Assembly: GCF_000520955.1 (NCBI RefSeq) | Contig: NZ_JACC01000025.1 | Span: 1-64,000 of the forward strand | From: Aquimarina pacifica | Lineage (GTDB): Bacteria > Bacteroidota > Bacteroidia > Flavobacteriales > Flavobacteriaceae | Reading direction: 5' to 3' | Length of the DNA stretch: 64,000 nucleotides | In this document: piece after piece, positions 54,816-63,454 of the stretch | Layout: each line of letters opens with the position of its first letter | How positions within the stretch are numbered: position 1 is the stretch's first letter | The notes under the pieces: model-generated | The model's input: the letters and a program-made list of their open reading frames with translations, nothing else | What the model was told of the DNA's origin: nothing | Databases searched by the model: none | Translations under genes and position numbers: made by a program

Positions 54816-55979
54816 TTACTTAGAAGCAAATAATCGAACATCTTCTTCACTTACCTCGGTTCCTCCCAAAATAATTAAACGTTCAACTACATTACGAAGT
54901 TCTCTAATATTTCCCGTCCAATCATATTGTTGTAATTTTTTGATAGCCTTAGGAGAAAACTTCTTTATTGGGGAACCTTGTTCTCCTGAGATTTTCTTTG
55001 CAAAATAGGATACTAATAAAGGAATATCATCTCTTCGATCATTCAGTGCTGGTACTTTGACTAAAATTACTGCCAATCTATGGTATAAATCTTCTCTAAA
55101 TCTATTTTCTGCAATTTCTTTTTTGAGATCTTTATTGGTGGCTGCAACTACTCGTACATTTACCTTGATGTCCTTATCATTACCTACACGTTGTATTTTA
55201 TTTTCTTGTAGTGCTCTAAGTACTTTTGCTTGTGCAGAAAGACTCATATCCCCAATTTCATCTAGAAATATGGTCCCACCGTTTGCGGCCTCGAACTTAC
55301 CCGCACGATCTTTATTTGCAGAAGTAAATGCTCCTTTAACATGACCAAAAAGTTCGCTTTCTATTAATTCCTTTGGGATTGCTGCACAATTAACTTCTAT
55401 CATCGGTCCCTTAGATCTATCACTTTTCTGATGAATCCAATGAGCAACAAGTTCTTTTCCTGTTCCGTTAGGTCCTGTTATTAAAACTCTAGCGTCTGTC
55501 GCCGCAACCTTTTCTATGATCTCTTTAATATCAGAAATAGCCTTAGACTCTCCTATCATCTCATAATTTTTTGAGACTTTCTTCTTGAGCATTTTATTTT
55601 CTACTACCAATTCTTTTCTATCGAGCGCATTTCTTACGGTATTCAATAACCTGTTCAGATCTGGCGGTTTAGAAATATAATCAAAGGCTCCTAGCTTCAT
55701 TATATTTACAGCAGTATCTAAGTCTCCGTGACCAGAAATCATGACAATAGGAATCTCAGGTTTTATCTTCTTAATAGCCTCCAGAACTTCTAAACCATCC
55801 ATTTTAGGCATTTTGATATCGCACAAAACAAGATCATAGTCATCAGATTTTATTTTTTCAATCCCCAAAAGACCATCTTCGGCTTCAGAAACTTCATAAT
55901 TACTACTTTCTTCGGATAAAATCTTTACAAGCACTCTGCGAATTGCCGCTTCGTCTTCGATAACTAATATTTTTGCCAT
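54816..55979 (-). CDS. Sigma-54-type response regulator lacking DNA-binding domain
   Basis: A 387-residue NtrC-like regulator. The receiver (1-120) has phospho-accepting Asp54 (CDIKMPKMDG). The AAA+ domain (about 140-370) has Walker A GPNGTGKE (169-176), the loop that contacts sigma-54 reads GAFTSA (216-221) instead of GAFTGA, and Walker B is IFLDE (237-241). The protein stops about 10 residues after the AAA+ lid helices (RELRNVVERLIILGG), so the Fis-type helix-turn-helix is absent. It may act from solution or through another protein. No histidine kinase adjoins it. Confidence 0.92.
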   Translation of the reverse strand: MAKILVIEDEAAIRRVLVKILSEESSNYEVSEAEDGLLGIEKIKSDDYDLVLCDIKMPKMDGLEVLEAIKKIKPEIPIVMISGHGDLDTAVNIMKLGAFDYISKPPDLNRLLNTVRNALDRKELVVENKMLKKKVSKNYEMIGESKAISDIKEIIEKVAATDARVLITGPNGTGKELVAHWIHQKSDRSKGPMIEVNCAAIPKELIESELFGHVKGAFTSANKDRAGKFEAANGGTIFLDEIGDMSLSAQAKVLRALQENKIQRVGNDKDIKVNVRVVAATNKDLKKEIAENRFREDLYHRLAVILVKVPALNDRRDDIPLLVSYFAKKISGEQGSPIKKFSPKAIKKLQQYDWTGNIRELRNVVERLIILGGTEVSEEDVRLFASK

Positions 55980-56169
55980 TGTGTTTTATATTTTTCTGCC
56001 ACGTTATAGCGGCAGTTAATTTTTACTATTTTTATCTGAGTCTAAAATAATACTCTATATCAAATATGTTTTAGCAACAAACGTTCCAGAAAGAATAAAC
56101 CTGTTATAAGCACATCTTAGTCCGCTGATTTTCAAATAAAAAACATCAGAATTATAAATATCCCAATAT

Positions 56170-57063
56170 TTATGATTTAAAAACGGTAACCTCACGTTGA
56201 GGAAAAGGAATACTGATATTATGTTCTCGAAACAGCCGATCAATCTCGAATCTCATTTCACTTTTGGGGATCCCTGCCATAAAACTATCATTCATAGTAA
56301 AGATCAAAGTAAAATCAAGTGAACTCTCTCCAAAATCTGTGAATAATACGAGCGGTTCGGGATCATTAAGTGTTTTTTCATTTTCTAAAGCTACTTTGAA
56401 TAGCAATTCTTTTACTAATGGCACATCGCTGCCGTAAGCAACTCCAATCTTAATAGACTCTCTTGTCACCGATCCATTTTGGGTCCAGTTATAAAGAGTA
56501 GAAGTCAAATATTTATGATTCGGTATAATCAAGACTTTGTTATCTCTGGTAACTGCTCTTGTAGTTCTTAATTTTATCTCCTCTACTCTACCTATTTTAC
56601 CCTCAATATCTATAATATCACCTACATGAACTGTCTGATCTATGAAAATAAAAACACCAGAAATGATATCCTGAATTAAGGTCTGTAATGCGAGTCCAAC
56701 ACCTACTAATAATGCTGCTGAAGCCGCAAAAATCGCAGTAATATTAAATCCTATACTATCAAGTGAAATAAGAATAACAATAATATAAACAAAGTACTTC
56801 GAAAATGAAAAAACAGAGTCAAATTTTATTTTATTTTCATCCTGCAGTTTCCTTGTCACAATTTTCTTAAAAAATCTCAGTAAAAAGGAAGTTATGATTA
56901 GGATAAAAACAATAAAAACCAATAAACGTACTGTTAATATGATTTTATGTCCATCTGATCCAAAATCAAGAATTCTGTAGTTTAAAAAATCTACTATAAT
57001 ATCCCAAACACTTTTAGGAATGACCTGTTTAACCTGTTCTGCAATTTCTTCCTGAATCAACAT
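56170..57063 (-). CDS. MscS-family mechanosensitive channel
   Basis: A 297-residue small-conductance channel that releases solutes on osmotic downshock. There are three or four membrane helices in residues about 1-110, the pore helix has the Gly/Ala-rich ASAALLVGVGLALQTLIQD pattern, and the beta domain (GDIIDIEGKIGRVEEIKLRTT in outline) and C-terminal alpha-beta domain follow. It lies 4 bp downstream of the ABC permease gene, so it joins that operon. Confidence 0.93.
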   Translation of the reverse strand: MLIQEEIAEQVKQVIPKSVWDIIVDFLNYRILDFGSDGHKIILTVRLLVFIVFILIITSFLLRFFKKIVTRKLQDENKIKFDSVFSFSKYFVYIIVILISLDSIGFNITAIFAASAALLVGVGLALQTLIQDIISGVFIFIDQTVHVGDIIDIEGKIGRVEEIKLRTTRAVTRDNKVLIIPNHKYLTSTLYNWTQNGSVTRESIKIGVAYGSDVPLVKELLFKVALENEKTLNDPEPLVLFTDFGESSLDFTLIFTMNDSFMAGIPKSEMRFEIDRLFREHNISIPFPQREVTVFKS

Positions 57064-57067
57064 AAAA

Positions 57068-58366
57068 TCAATACTTTAACCATTTAAACAGCTCTTTATA
57101 ACTAGGTTTCTTACCATACATTAATATACCTACTCGGTATATTTTTGCAGCAAACCAGATCATAAAGATAATACTTCCGAATAATAGAAGAAAAGATATT
57201 AACACTTGCCACCAAGGTACTCCGAATGGTATTCTCATAAGCATTACTATTGGTGAGGTAAGCGGAATCATAGAAAATATAGTAGAAACAGCACCATGGG
57301 GATTATCAATAACCGTAAAGAAACCTACATAAATACCTAGCATCAAAGGAAATATAATAGGCAACATAAATTGTTGAGAATCTGTTTCATTGTCCACTGC
57401 GGCACCAATAGCTGCATAAATTGAACTGTACAAAAAATAACCGCTAATAAAATATATAAAAAATGATGTCACCAGCATCCCCAATGGTAACTTAAGAATA
57501 TCTTGAAGTATTAATTGTATCTCTTCTTTACTTTTACCTGGAATTTCTATCGATTCTGCTGTCTGGATTCCAGAGGCATCCAAGCCAAAGACATAGGGTA
57601 AAACAAAAATCAAAATAGTTCCTAAGACTAACCATATAAAAAACTGCAATATTCCTGCAAAGGAGGTTCCTAATATTTTACCCATCATTAATTGAAAGGG
57701 TTTTACAGAAGAAATTATAATCTCTATAATACGATTAGCTTTTTCTTCGATTACCGAACGCATTATCATATTACCATAAATAACAATAAACATCATTAAC
57801 AAATAGCCCGCTGCTCCTCCAAAAATCATTTTAATATAGTTAGACATCTTAGATGTTCTCTCTCCCATAAAATTCTCTATCTGGATACTAACCTCGGCTT
57901 TCGAGTCTTTGATAACCCCAATATCTAATCCCTTTTTTTGAAAGTTTTGGTCTGTTAATTTACTAGAAATAACACTTTCTAAACCTGTCAGAATTTCTGC
58001 ATTTGGGGATTCATCTGTATAAAACTGTATAGAATTCGCCAATTCACTATTCGAAGCCTTATTAGGTATATAAAGCAAACCATATAATTGATTTATGACC
58101 ACAGAGTCTTTTGCATCATTAAGAGTAAGCTCGCTGTAGTCCAAATAATCAATAGTATCTGAATCTTTAAAATCTGAAGTAAACATTCCTGTTTCATCAA
58201 ACAAGACAACAGTATGTAACTCTCCCTTATTGATTGTAGTTAACCAAGTGATTAGCATGATCATTCCAACAAAAATCAAAGGACTTAAAAAAGTCATCAT
58301 TACAAAAGTTCTATTGCGAACTCTGGCAATAAACTCTCTTTTTATAATTAGCTTGAGTTTATCCAT
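57068..58366 (-). CDS. ABC exporter permease (NatB-like)
   Basis: A 432-residue integral membrane subunit with one N-terminal helix (about 20-40), a large extracytoplasmic domain (about 45-180) and five or six C-terminal helices (VIEEKANRIIEIIISSVKPFQLMMGK in outline, the signature of the NatB/ABC-2 group). Cargo is unknown (Na+ or drug export in relatives). It overlaps the ATPase gene end by 8 bp. Confidence 0.9.
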   Translation of the reverse strand: MDKLKLIIKREFIARVRNRTFVMMTFLSPLIFVGMIMLITWLTTINKGELHTVVLFDETGMFTSDFKDSDTIDYLDYSELTLNDAKDSVVINQLYGLLYIPNKASNSELANSIQFYTDESPNAEILTGLESVISSKLTDQNFQKKGLDIGVIKDSKAEVSIQIENFMGERTSKMSNYIKMIFGGAAGYLLMMFIVIYGNMIMRSVIEEKANRIIEIIISSVKPFQLMMGKILGTSFAGILQFFIWLVLGTILIFVLPYVFGLDASGIQTAESIEIPGKSKEEIQLILQDILKLPLGMLVTSFFIYFISGYFLYSSIYAAIGAAVDNETDSQQFMLPIIFPLMLGIYVGFFTVIDNPHGAVSTIFSMIPLTSPIVMLMRIPFGVPWWQVLISFLLLFGSIIFMIWFAAKIYRVGILMYGKKPSYKELFKWLKY

Positions 58367-59288
58367 TATTTGTTATTGTTTTTATAAATATCTCATTTAC
58401 TTCCGGGATCACTTCATTAAATCGTAATACCTGTCCTTTCGTTGATAAATACTGCAATAGATCATTCGATGTCCCCTCTTTATCTAACGTTATTTTCATT
58501 TTTAACTGGTCATCTATAGCTCTAAAATCTGCTCGCTCTGCTATGAATTGATCATTTATCGCTGCATACAATGCATCATTATCTTCTGTCAAAACGCCCA
58601 CCTCGAAAGTATTTGACCTATAAGCTCGTTTTATATCCGACACTTTCCCTTCTAAAATCTTCTTTGACTTATTTATTAAAGCAATATGGTCGCATAACTC
58701 CTCTACACTTTCCATACGATGGGTAGAAAATATGACGGTGGCTCCTTCATCCCTTAATTGAAGTATTTCATCTTTTATAAGGTTCGCATTGATTGGATCA
58801 AAACCGCTAAAGGGTTCATCAAATATTAACAGTTTGGGTTTGTGAAGTACTGTCACTATAAATTGTACTTTCTGAGCCATTCCTTTTGAAAGTTCTTGGA
58901 TCTTTTTGTCCCACCAATGCCCAATCTCAAATTTATCAAACCAATACTTAAGTCTTTCTTTAGCCTCATTTTTACCAAGCCCTTTAAGTTGGGCCAAATA
59001 AAGTGCCTGTTCTCCAACCTTCATCGACTTATATAGTCCTCTTTCTTCTGGTAAATAACCTATGTCCCTTATATGAATTGGTTGCAATGGTTCATCATCA
59101 AGATATACGCTTCCTTCATCAGGAAGTGTAATTTGATTAATAATTCTGATCAGAGTAGTTTTACCTGCACCATTAGGACCTAGCAATCCAAAAATACTAC
59201 CTTTAGGTACTTGAATAGAAACATCGTTTAGCGCGGTAAAATTTCCGAATCGTTTTGTGGCATTCTTTACTTCTAAAAGATTGACCAT
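58359..59288 (-). CDS. ABC exporter ATP-binding protein (NatA-like)
   Basis: A 309-residue ABC ATPase with Walker A GPNGAGKTT, signature ELSKGMAQKVQ (a LSKGM variant of LSGGQ, common in this family), Walker B LLIFDEPF and the H-loop STHR. It leads the unit with the permease (8-bp overlap) and mscS, facing away from dnaJ's end. Confidence 0.93.
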   Translation of the reverse strand: MVNLLEVKNATKRFGNFTALNDVSIQVPKGSIFGLLGPNGAGKTTLIRIINQITLPDEGSVYLDDEPLQPIHIRDIGYLPEERGLYKSMKVGEQALYLAQLKGLGKNEAKERLKYWFDKFEIGHWWDKKIQELSKGMAQKVQFIVTVLHKPKLLIFDEPFSGFDPINANLIKDEILQLRDEGATVIFSTHRMESVEELCDHIALINKSKKILEGKVSDIKRAYRSNTFEVGVLTEDNDALYAAINDQFIAERADFRAIDDQLKMKITLDKEGTSNDLLQYLSTKGQVLRFNEVIPEVNEIFIKTITNNG

Positions 59289-59513
59289 AATTAACTGATA
59301 TTTAATTTTTTATTTACTGTATCCCCTAATATCATTTTGTTTTTTTTAAGAACTGTGCTATTTATTATTTTAATATTCCTAAAATTAGATTTATACGCAG
59401 TTACTTTTTTGTAACGGCAGAAGTTTAAAACAAAGATGCCCCTTAATTGCATCCAATTATCGCCAGAAAACCTCTCTCATTTATCCCTAATTTTTATTCT
59501 AACAAAAACAAAA

Positions 59514-59543
59514 CCCACCCTGAATACGAATATTAAGGATGGG
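59514..59543 (-). terminator. Terminator of grpE-dnaJ (distal)
   Basis: On the minus strand CCCATCCT pairs with AGGGTGGG (one G-U) and is followed by TTTTGTTTTTG. It is 138 bp after the dnaJ stop. Confidence 0.7.
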
Positions 59544-59571
59544 AAAAAAATTGCTATGAAAAAGAAAAATT

Positions 59572-59591
59572 ATCACTAATTAATTAGTGAT
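59572..59591 (-). terminator. Palindrome downstream of dnaJ
   Basis: ATCACTAATT-AATTAGTGAT is a perfect 20-bp palindrome followed on the minus strand by AATTTTTCTTTTTC. It may be a first, weaker (AT-only) terminator for dnaJ. Confidence 0.5.
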
Positions 59592-59680
59592 TTTTCAAAT
59601 ATACAAATTTTTACTATTCAAACGCTCATAGAATTGAAGGATTCTCAATGCACATTAATTACACAAACTCCTTATTTCTA

Positions 59681-60799
59681 CTAAGAAAACATATCTTTTA
59701 CTTTTTCAAAAAATGATTTTTCGCCTGTTTCAGGATTGGGTCTAAAATGCTCATCCTTGGACATTTTTTCAAAAAATTCTCGTTGTTCTTTATTCAATGT
59801 TTTTGGTGTCCACACATTTACATGTACCAAAAGATCTCCTTTACCATATCCATTAAGACTAGGTATCCCTTTACCTCTGAGACGTAAAATTTTTCCACTC
59901 TGCACGCCTTCTTCAATCTTAATACGTACTTTACCTGATACCGTATCAATCTCTCTCGATGCACCTAAAGCAGCTTCTGAGAAGCTTATATACATATCAT
60001 AATGCAAATTATTACCTTCTCGCTGCAATTCTGCATGCTCTTGCTCTTCTATAGCTATCAATAAATCTCCCGCAATACCATTACCGGGTGCTTCATTACC
60101 TTTTCCGGCAACTTTTAATTGCATACCATCTTCTACTCCAGCTGGTATCGTAATACTTACTGTTTCTTCTGAAGCCTTGAGTCCTTGAGCATCTGTTCCT
60201 GCAGGTCTATGATCAATAATTTGACCAGAACCTCCACAAGCAGAACAAGCTGATGCTGTCTGCATACGTCCAAGAATCGTATTCGTTATTCTAGTTACTT
60301 GTCCTGTTCCGTTACAGGTACTACATGTACTATAGGTTGTTCCCGGCGCTTGAATTTTTCGTTTTACTTTGATTTTTTTCTCTACCCCGTTTGCTATTTC
60401 TTCTAAAGTAAGTTTTACACGAATACGAAGGTTACTTCCTTTTGTTCGTCTTTGTCTTCCGCCGCCGCTAAAACCGCCACCAAAGCCACCGCCGCCAAAA
60501 ATGTCTCCGAATTGGCTAAATATGTCATCCATATTCATACCGCCACCACCGAAACCGCCGCCAAAACCGCCGCCACCTTCGAATGCTTGATGACCAAATT
60601 GATCATAACGTGCCTTTTTATCAGGATCACTTAACACTTCATAAGCTTCGGCTGCTTTTTTAAACTTTTCTTCTGCACTCTTATCTCCAGGGTTTTTATC
60701 AGGATGGTACTCTATAGCCTTCTTTCGATATGCTTTTTTGACCTCTGCTGCCGTAGCTCCTTTACTTATCCCTAGTATGTCGTAAAAATCTTCTTTCAT
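59681..60799 (-). CDS. dnaJ: Chaperone DnaJ
   Basis: The Hsp40 co-chaperone, 372 residues: J domain with HPD at 32-34, a Gly/Phe-rich linker (about 73-115), a zinc-finger region, and substrate-binding beta domains. Only two CxxCxGxG motifs are present (159-166 and 185-192) instead of the usual four, so at most one zinc centre can form. It follows grpE by 6 bp. Confidence 0.97.
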   Translation of the reverse strand: MKEDFYDILGISKGATAAEVKKAYRKKAIEYHPDKNPGDKSAEEKFKKAAEAYEVLSDPDKKARYDQFGHQAFEGGGGFGGGFGGGGMNMDDIFSQFGDIFGGGGFGGGFSGGGRQRRTKGSNLRIRVKLTLEEIANGVEKKIKVKRKIQAPGTTYSTCSTCNGTGQVTRITNTILGRMQTASACSACGGSGQIIDHRPAGTDAQGLKASEETVSITIPAGVEDGMQLKVAGKGNEAPGNGIAGDLLIAIEEQEHAELQREGNNLHYDMYISFSEAALGASREIDTVSGKVRIKIEEGVQSGKILRLRGKGIPSLNGYGKGDLLVHVNVWTPKTLNKEQREFFEKMSKDEHFRPNPETGEKSFFEKVKDMFS

Positions 60800-60805
60800 A
60801 ACTTC

Positions 60806-61363
60806 TTATTGACCGGTTACTACTTTAGGAAATCGTATTACCTTATCTCCTAAGGTATATCCTTTTTCTATTACATCTACAATCTTACCTTTTAGATCTT
60901 CACTAGGTGCAGGAATTTGCGTAATTGCTTCGTGATTATCTGCATTAAAAACATCGCCTGCAGATACGACAACTTCTGCCAGTCCTTTTCCTTTTAGTGT
61001 TTCTTTTAACTTGTTATGAATTAATTCAACACCTTTGATCAAATCCTTATCCTCAGACTTCTCTATTTCTTTGGCTGCACGATCAAAATCATCTAACACA
61101 GGCAGCATAGACTGTATAACATCCTGACTAGCAGTCTTAAATAACTCTAAACGCTCTTTAGATGTTCGTTTTTTATAATTTTCAAACTCTGCAAAAAGTC
61201 GCAGAAATTTATCTTTTTCTTTCCCAAGCTCTTCTCTAAGCTGTGTTTCTACATCTACTTCTTCTACTGGATTTTCTTCAATTGGGTTTTCTTCAACCTT
61301 AGTATCAAGTACTTCTTCTACTTGATCTTTTACATCTTCAGTATTTTTATTTTTCTTACTCAT
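60806..61363 (-). CDS. grpE: Nucleotide exchange factor GrpE
   Basis: The DnaK nucleotide exchange factor, 185 residues: a long acidic N-terminal coiled coil (ELGKEKDKFLRLFAEFENYKKRT in outline) and the C-terminal beta wing (FNADNHEAITQIPAP; VIEKGYTLGDKVIRFPKVVTG in outline). The ATG at 61363 is used, because earlier residues do not match the family. It forms an operon with dnaJ. Confidence 0.97.
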   Translation of the reverse strand: MSKKNKNTEDVKDQVEEVLDTKVEENPIEENPVEEVDVETQLREELGKEKDKFLRLFAEFENYKKRTSKERLELFKTASQDVIQSMLPVLDDFDRAAKEIEKSEDKDLIKGVELIHNKLKETLKGKGLAEVVVSAGDVFNADNHEAITQIPAPSEDLKGKIVDVIEKGYTLGDKVIRFPKVVTGQ

Positions 61364-61402
61364 GTAACGTGTACCTTTTATAAGTTCTCTTTTTTGAAGA
61401 TG

Positions 61403-61410
61403 CAAAAGTA
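61403..61410 (-). promoter_or_regulatory. Candidate -7 box of grpE-dnaJ
   Basis: TACTTTTG on the minus strand, exact TAnnTTTG, 39 bp before the grpE ATG. No CIRCE-type repeat was seen. Confidence 0.45.
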
Positions 61411-61522
61411 CTGCCATTTTTAATTTAATGTCATAATGTCACAGGAATATTTAGTATATATTTAAGAATATTCGTTTTCAAAAAAAATATTTTTAGATTC
61501 TCTAACAAAAACTAATGCTATT

Positions 61523-62194
61523 ATGAAATTTAAATTGACCTCTGCAATTGTAGTCACATGTCTAGTTCTAACTTCAATTTCTTGTAAGAATGAGAAAAAA
61601 AATGAGTCTGAAGTGACCATTTCCGAAAACACAGTAGAAACACCGGTTGTTTCTTTACAATATGCTGTAGATAAAACATCAAGTATCATAGAATGGACAG
61701 GAAAAAAACCAATCGGCCAGCATACGGGGACTATACAAGTCATCGATGGGGCTATAAATACTAAAGAAGGGAAAATACAAAATGGAACTTTTACTATAGA
61801 TATGAATTCTATTGTTGTAACTGACCTCGAAGGAGATAAAAAAGCAGGTCTAGAAGGTCACCTAAAGGGTGAAGGAGAAGGAAAAGAAGATCATTTTTTT
61901 AATGTTGCCAAATATCCATCAGCGACCTTTGAAATGACACATATCACAGAAAAAGAAGGTAAAACTTTCGCCGAAGGTAATTTAACCTTAAAAGGAGTTA
62001 AGAAAAATATTGCCTTTCCTGTTTCTGTGACAACTTCAGAAAATAACATCAGTCTCAATAGTGACGTATTTACAATTGATCGCACACAATGGGGTGTTAA
62101 TTACAAATCCAAATCCGTAGTAGAAAATCTGGGTGACAAATTCATAAATGATGATATCGAACTAAAAATAAGCGTTAAAGCAACAAAAATTTAA
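61523..62194 (+). CDS. YceI-family lipoprotein
   Basis: A 223-residue lipoprotein (lipobox TSISC, Cys21) with a YceI lipocalin-like barrel (SLQYAVDKTSSIIEWTGKKP in outline; GTFTIDMNSIVVTDL; GEGEGKEDHFFNVAKYP; FAEGNLTLKGVKKNI; DRTQWGVNYKS). Relatives bind isoprenoids such as polyprenyl pyrophosphate or quinone precursors. It diverges from grpE. Confidence 0.92.
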   Translation: MKFKLTSAIVVTCLVLTSISCKNEKKNESEVTISENTVETPVVSLQYAVDKTSSIIEWTGKKPIGQHTGTIQVIDGAINTKEGKIQNGTFTIDMNSIVVTDLEGDKKAGLEGHLKGEGEGKEDHFFNVAKYPSATFEMTHITEKEGKTFAEGNLTLKGVKKNIAFPVSVTTSENNISLNSDVFTIDRTQWGVNYKSKSVVENLGDKFINDDIELKISVKATKI

Positions 62195-62212
62195 AAGCTA
62201 CTTTATTGACAT

Positions 62213-62272
62213 TCTACAAAGGTTGTACTCGCTAGTACATGACATTAATTAGGTAAGTACTGCCTTTGTAGA
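62213..62272. other. 60-bp structured element with competing stems
   Basis: TCTACAAAGG (62213-62222) pairs perfectly with CCTTTGTAGA (62263-62272). Inside, GTACT (62225-62229) can pair with either of two AGTAC copies (62234-62238 or 62256-62260). The second choice prolongs the outer stem to about 17 bp with one mismatch and one G-U pair. It lies 18 bp after the YceI stop, between convergent genes. Confidence 0.55.
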
Positions 62273-62346
62273 TTTGTAAAAACAATACTAATTATTTATA
62301 CCGCAGCAGAGAGTTTCTCTACACTAGAAAAAATCAAGTATACTCC

Positions 62347-63249
62347 TTATAAAAGTGATGCCACAGCGTGATCAATAGAGTCATAGTCATAAACAAATCC
62401 AAGGTCAGAGATTTTATCACAACTAACACGTTGACTAGAAAACAATAATATATGCATTTCTCCCAACATTAGTTTCATTGCTAATTTGGGTACATTGGGT
62501 AAAATTATCTTTTTGTTTAATTTCTGGGCAATGGTACATGTCATTTTTTTATTTGACACAGGATTGGGCGCTACAGCATTGAATGTACCTACCAGTTCTT
62601 TCTCAATTACGAATACAAACATTCGAGCTACATCATCTACATGTATCCAACTTTGCCATTGATTACCATTTCCGAAAAATGCTCCAAAACCTAATCGAAT
62701 TGGCCTTTCTATTTTGGGGAACGCTCCTCCTCTATCAGAAAGAACTAATCCTATACGTAGTAGACTAACCTCTATATCCAAGGTATTAAACTGGTGTATT
62801 GAATTTTCCCATTTTCGAACAACTTGACCCAAAAAACCATCCTCCTCGAGGGTCATATCTTCGGTATAATAATTCTGAAATGAGTCAGGATATATTCCGA
62901 TAGCGCTTGCCGAGACTACGTGACGTATTGAGTGGTGTATATTTTTCAGCGATTCTAAAAGCAAAGATGCTGATGCTACCCTACTTTCTATAATTTCTTT
63001 TTTATATGACGATGTCCATCGTTTTGCTACTGTCGCCCCTACAAGGTTAATAACCACTTCAACATCCTCAAAACATTTGGTATCTATTTCTCTATTCTGA
63101 AGATCCCACAAGAACCCTTTATAATTTGGTTCGGTTCTTATCTTAGCCTTATTCGTAGTCAAATAATTAACATCAATCCCTGATTGATGACATAAACTAA
63201 CGATTTCCTTTCCTATAAGGCCGGTGGCACCAGTAATTAAAACTTTCAA
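62347..63249 (-). CDS. TIGR01777-family NAD-dependent epimerase
   Basis: A 300-residue extended short-chain dehydrogenase. The Rossmann motif GATGLIGKEIV starts the protein, followed by NLVGATVAKRW, SASAIGIYP (the SDR Ser and Tyr) and WQSWIHVDDVA; the C-terminal DUF1731 helix is present. The first codon is a TTG at 63249: upstream there is no ATG in frame before a stop. Substrate unknown; such proteins are often described as nucleoside-diphosphate-sugar epimerases. Confidence 0.9.
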   Translation of the reverse strand: MKVLITGATGLIGKEIVSLCHQSGIDVNYLTTNKAKIRTEPNYKGFLWDLQNREIDTKCFEDVEVVINLVGATVAKRWTSSYKKEIIESRVASASLLLESLKNIHHSIRHVVSASAIGIYPDSFQNYYTEDMTLEEDGFLGQVVRKWENSIHQFNTLDIEVSLLRIGLVLSDRGGAFPKIERPIRLGFGAFFGNGNQWQSWIHVDDVARMFVFVIEKELVGTFNAVAPNPVSNKKMTCTIAQKLNKKIILPNVPKLAMKLMLGEMHILLFSSQRVSCDKISDLGFVYDYDSIDHAVASLL

Positions 63250-63454
63250 TTGATCATTTTTTAATAATTAGTATGTGTTTACTACTCAATGCAAAAATTC
63301 TAACATTCTGTAAAACTTTTTTTTAACAAAAAAGACATATTAATAGTTATCACAAAATACTTAAGGTATCAAATAAAACCAATTTCTTTTTACAGTTTTA
63401 ACATTCGTTTATTATTTCTAAAAAAAGAAGATTATCAAATAATTGATTTACAGA

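Larger units (their letters stand above)
59289..59680. other. 392-bp gap between dnaJ and the ABC exporter
   Basis: It contains two successive minus-strand hairpins: 59572-59591 (20-bp perfect palindrome) and 59514-59543. The remainder should hold the exporter promoter; no consensus box was found. Confidence 0.5.
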
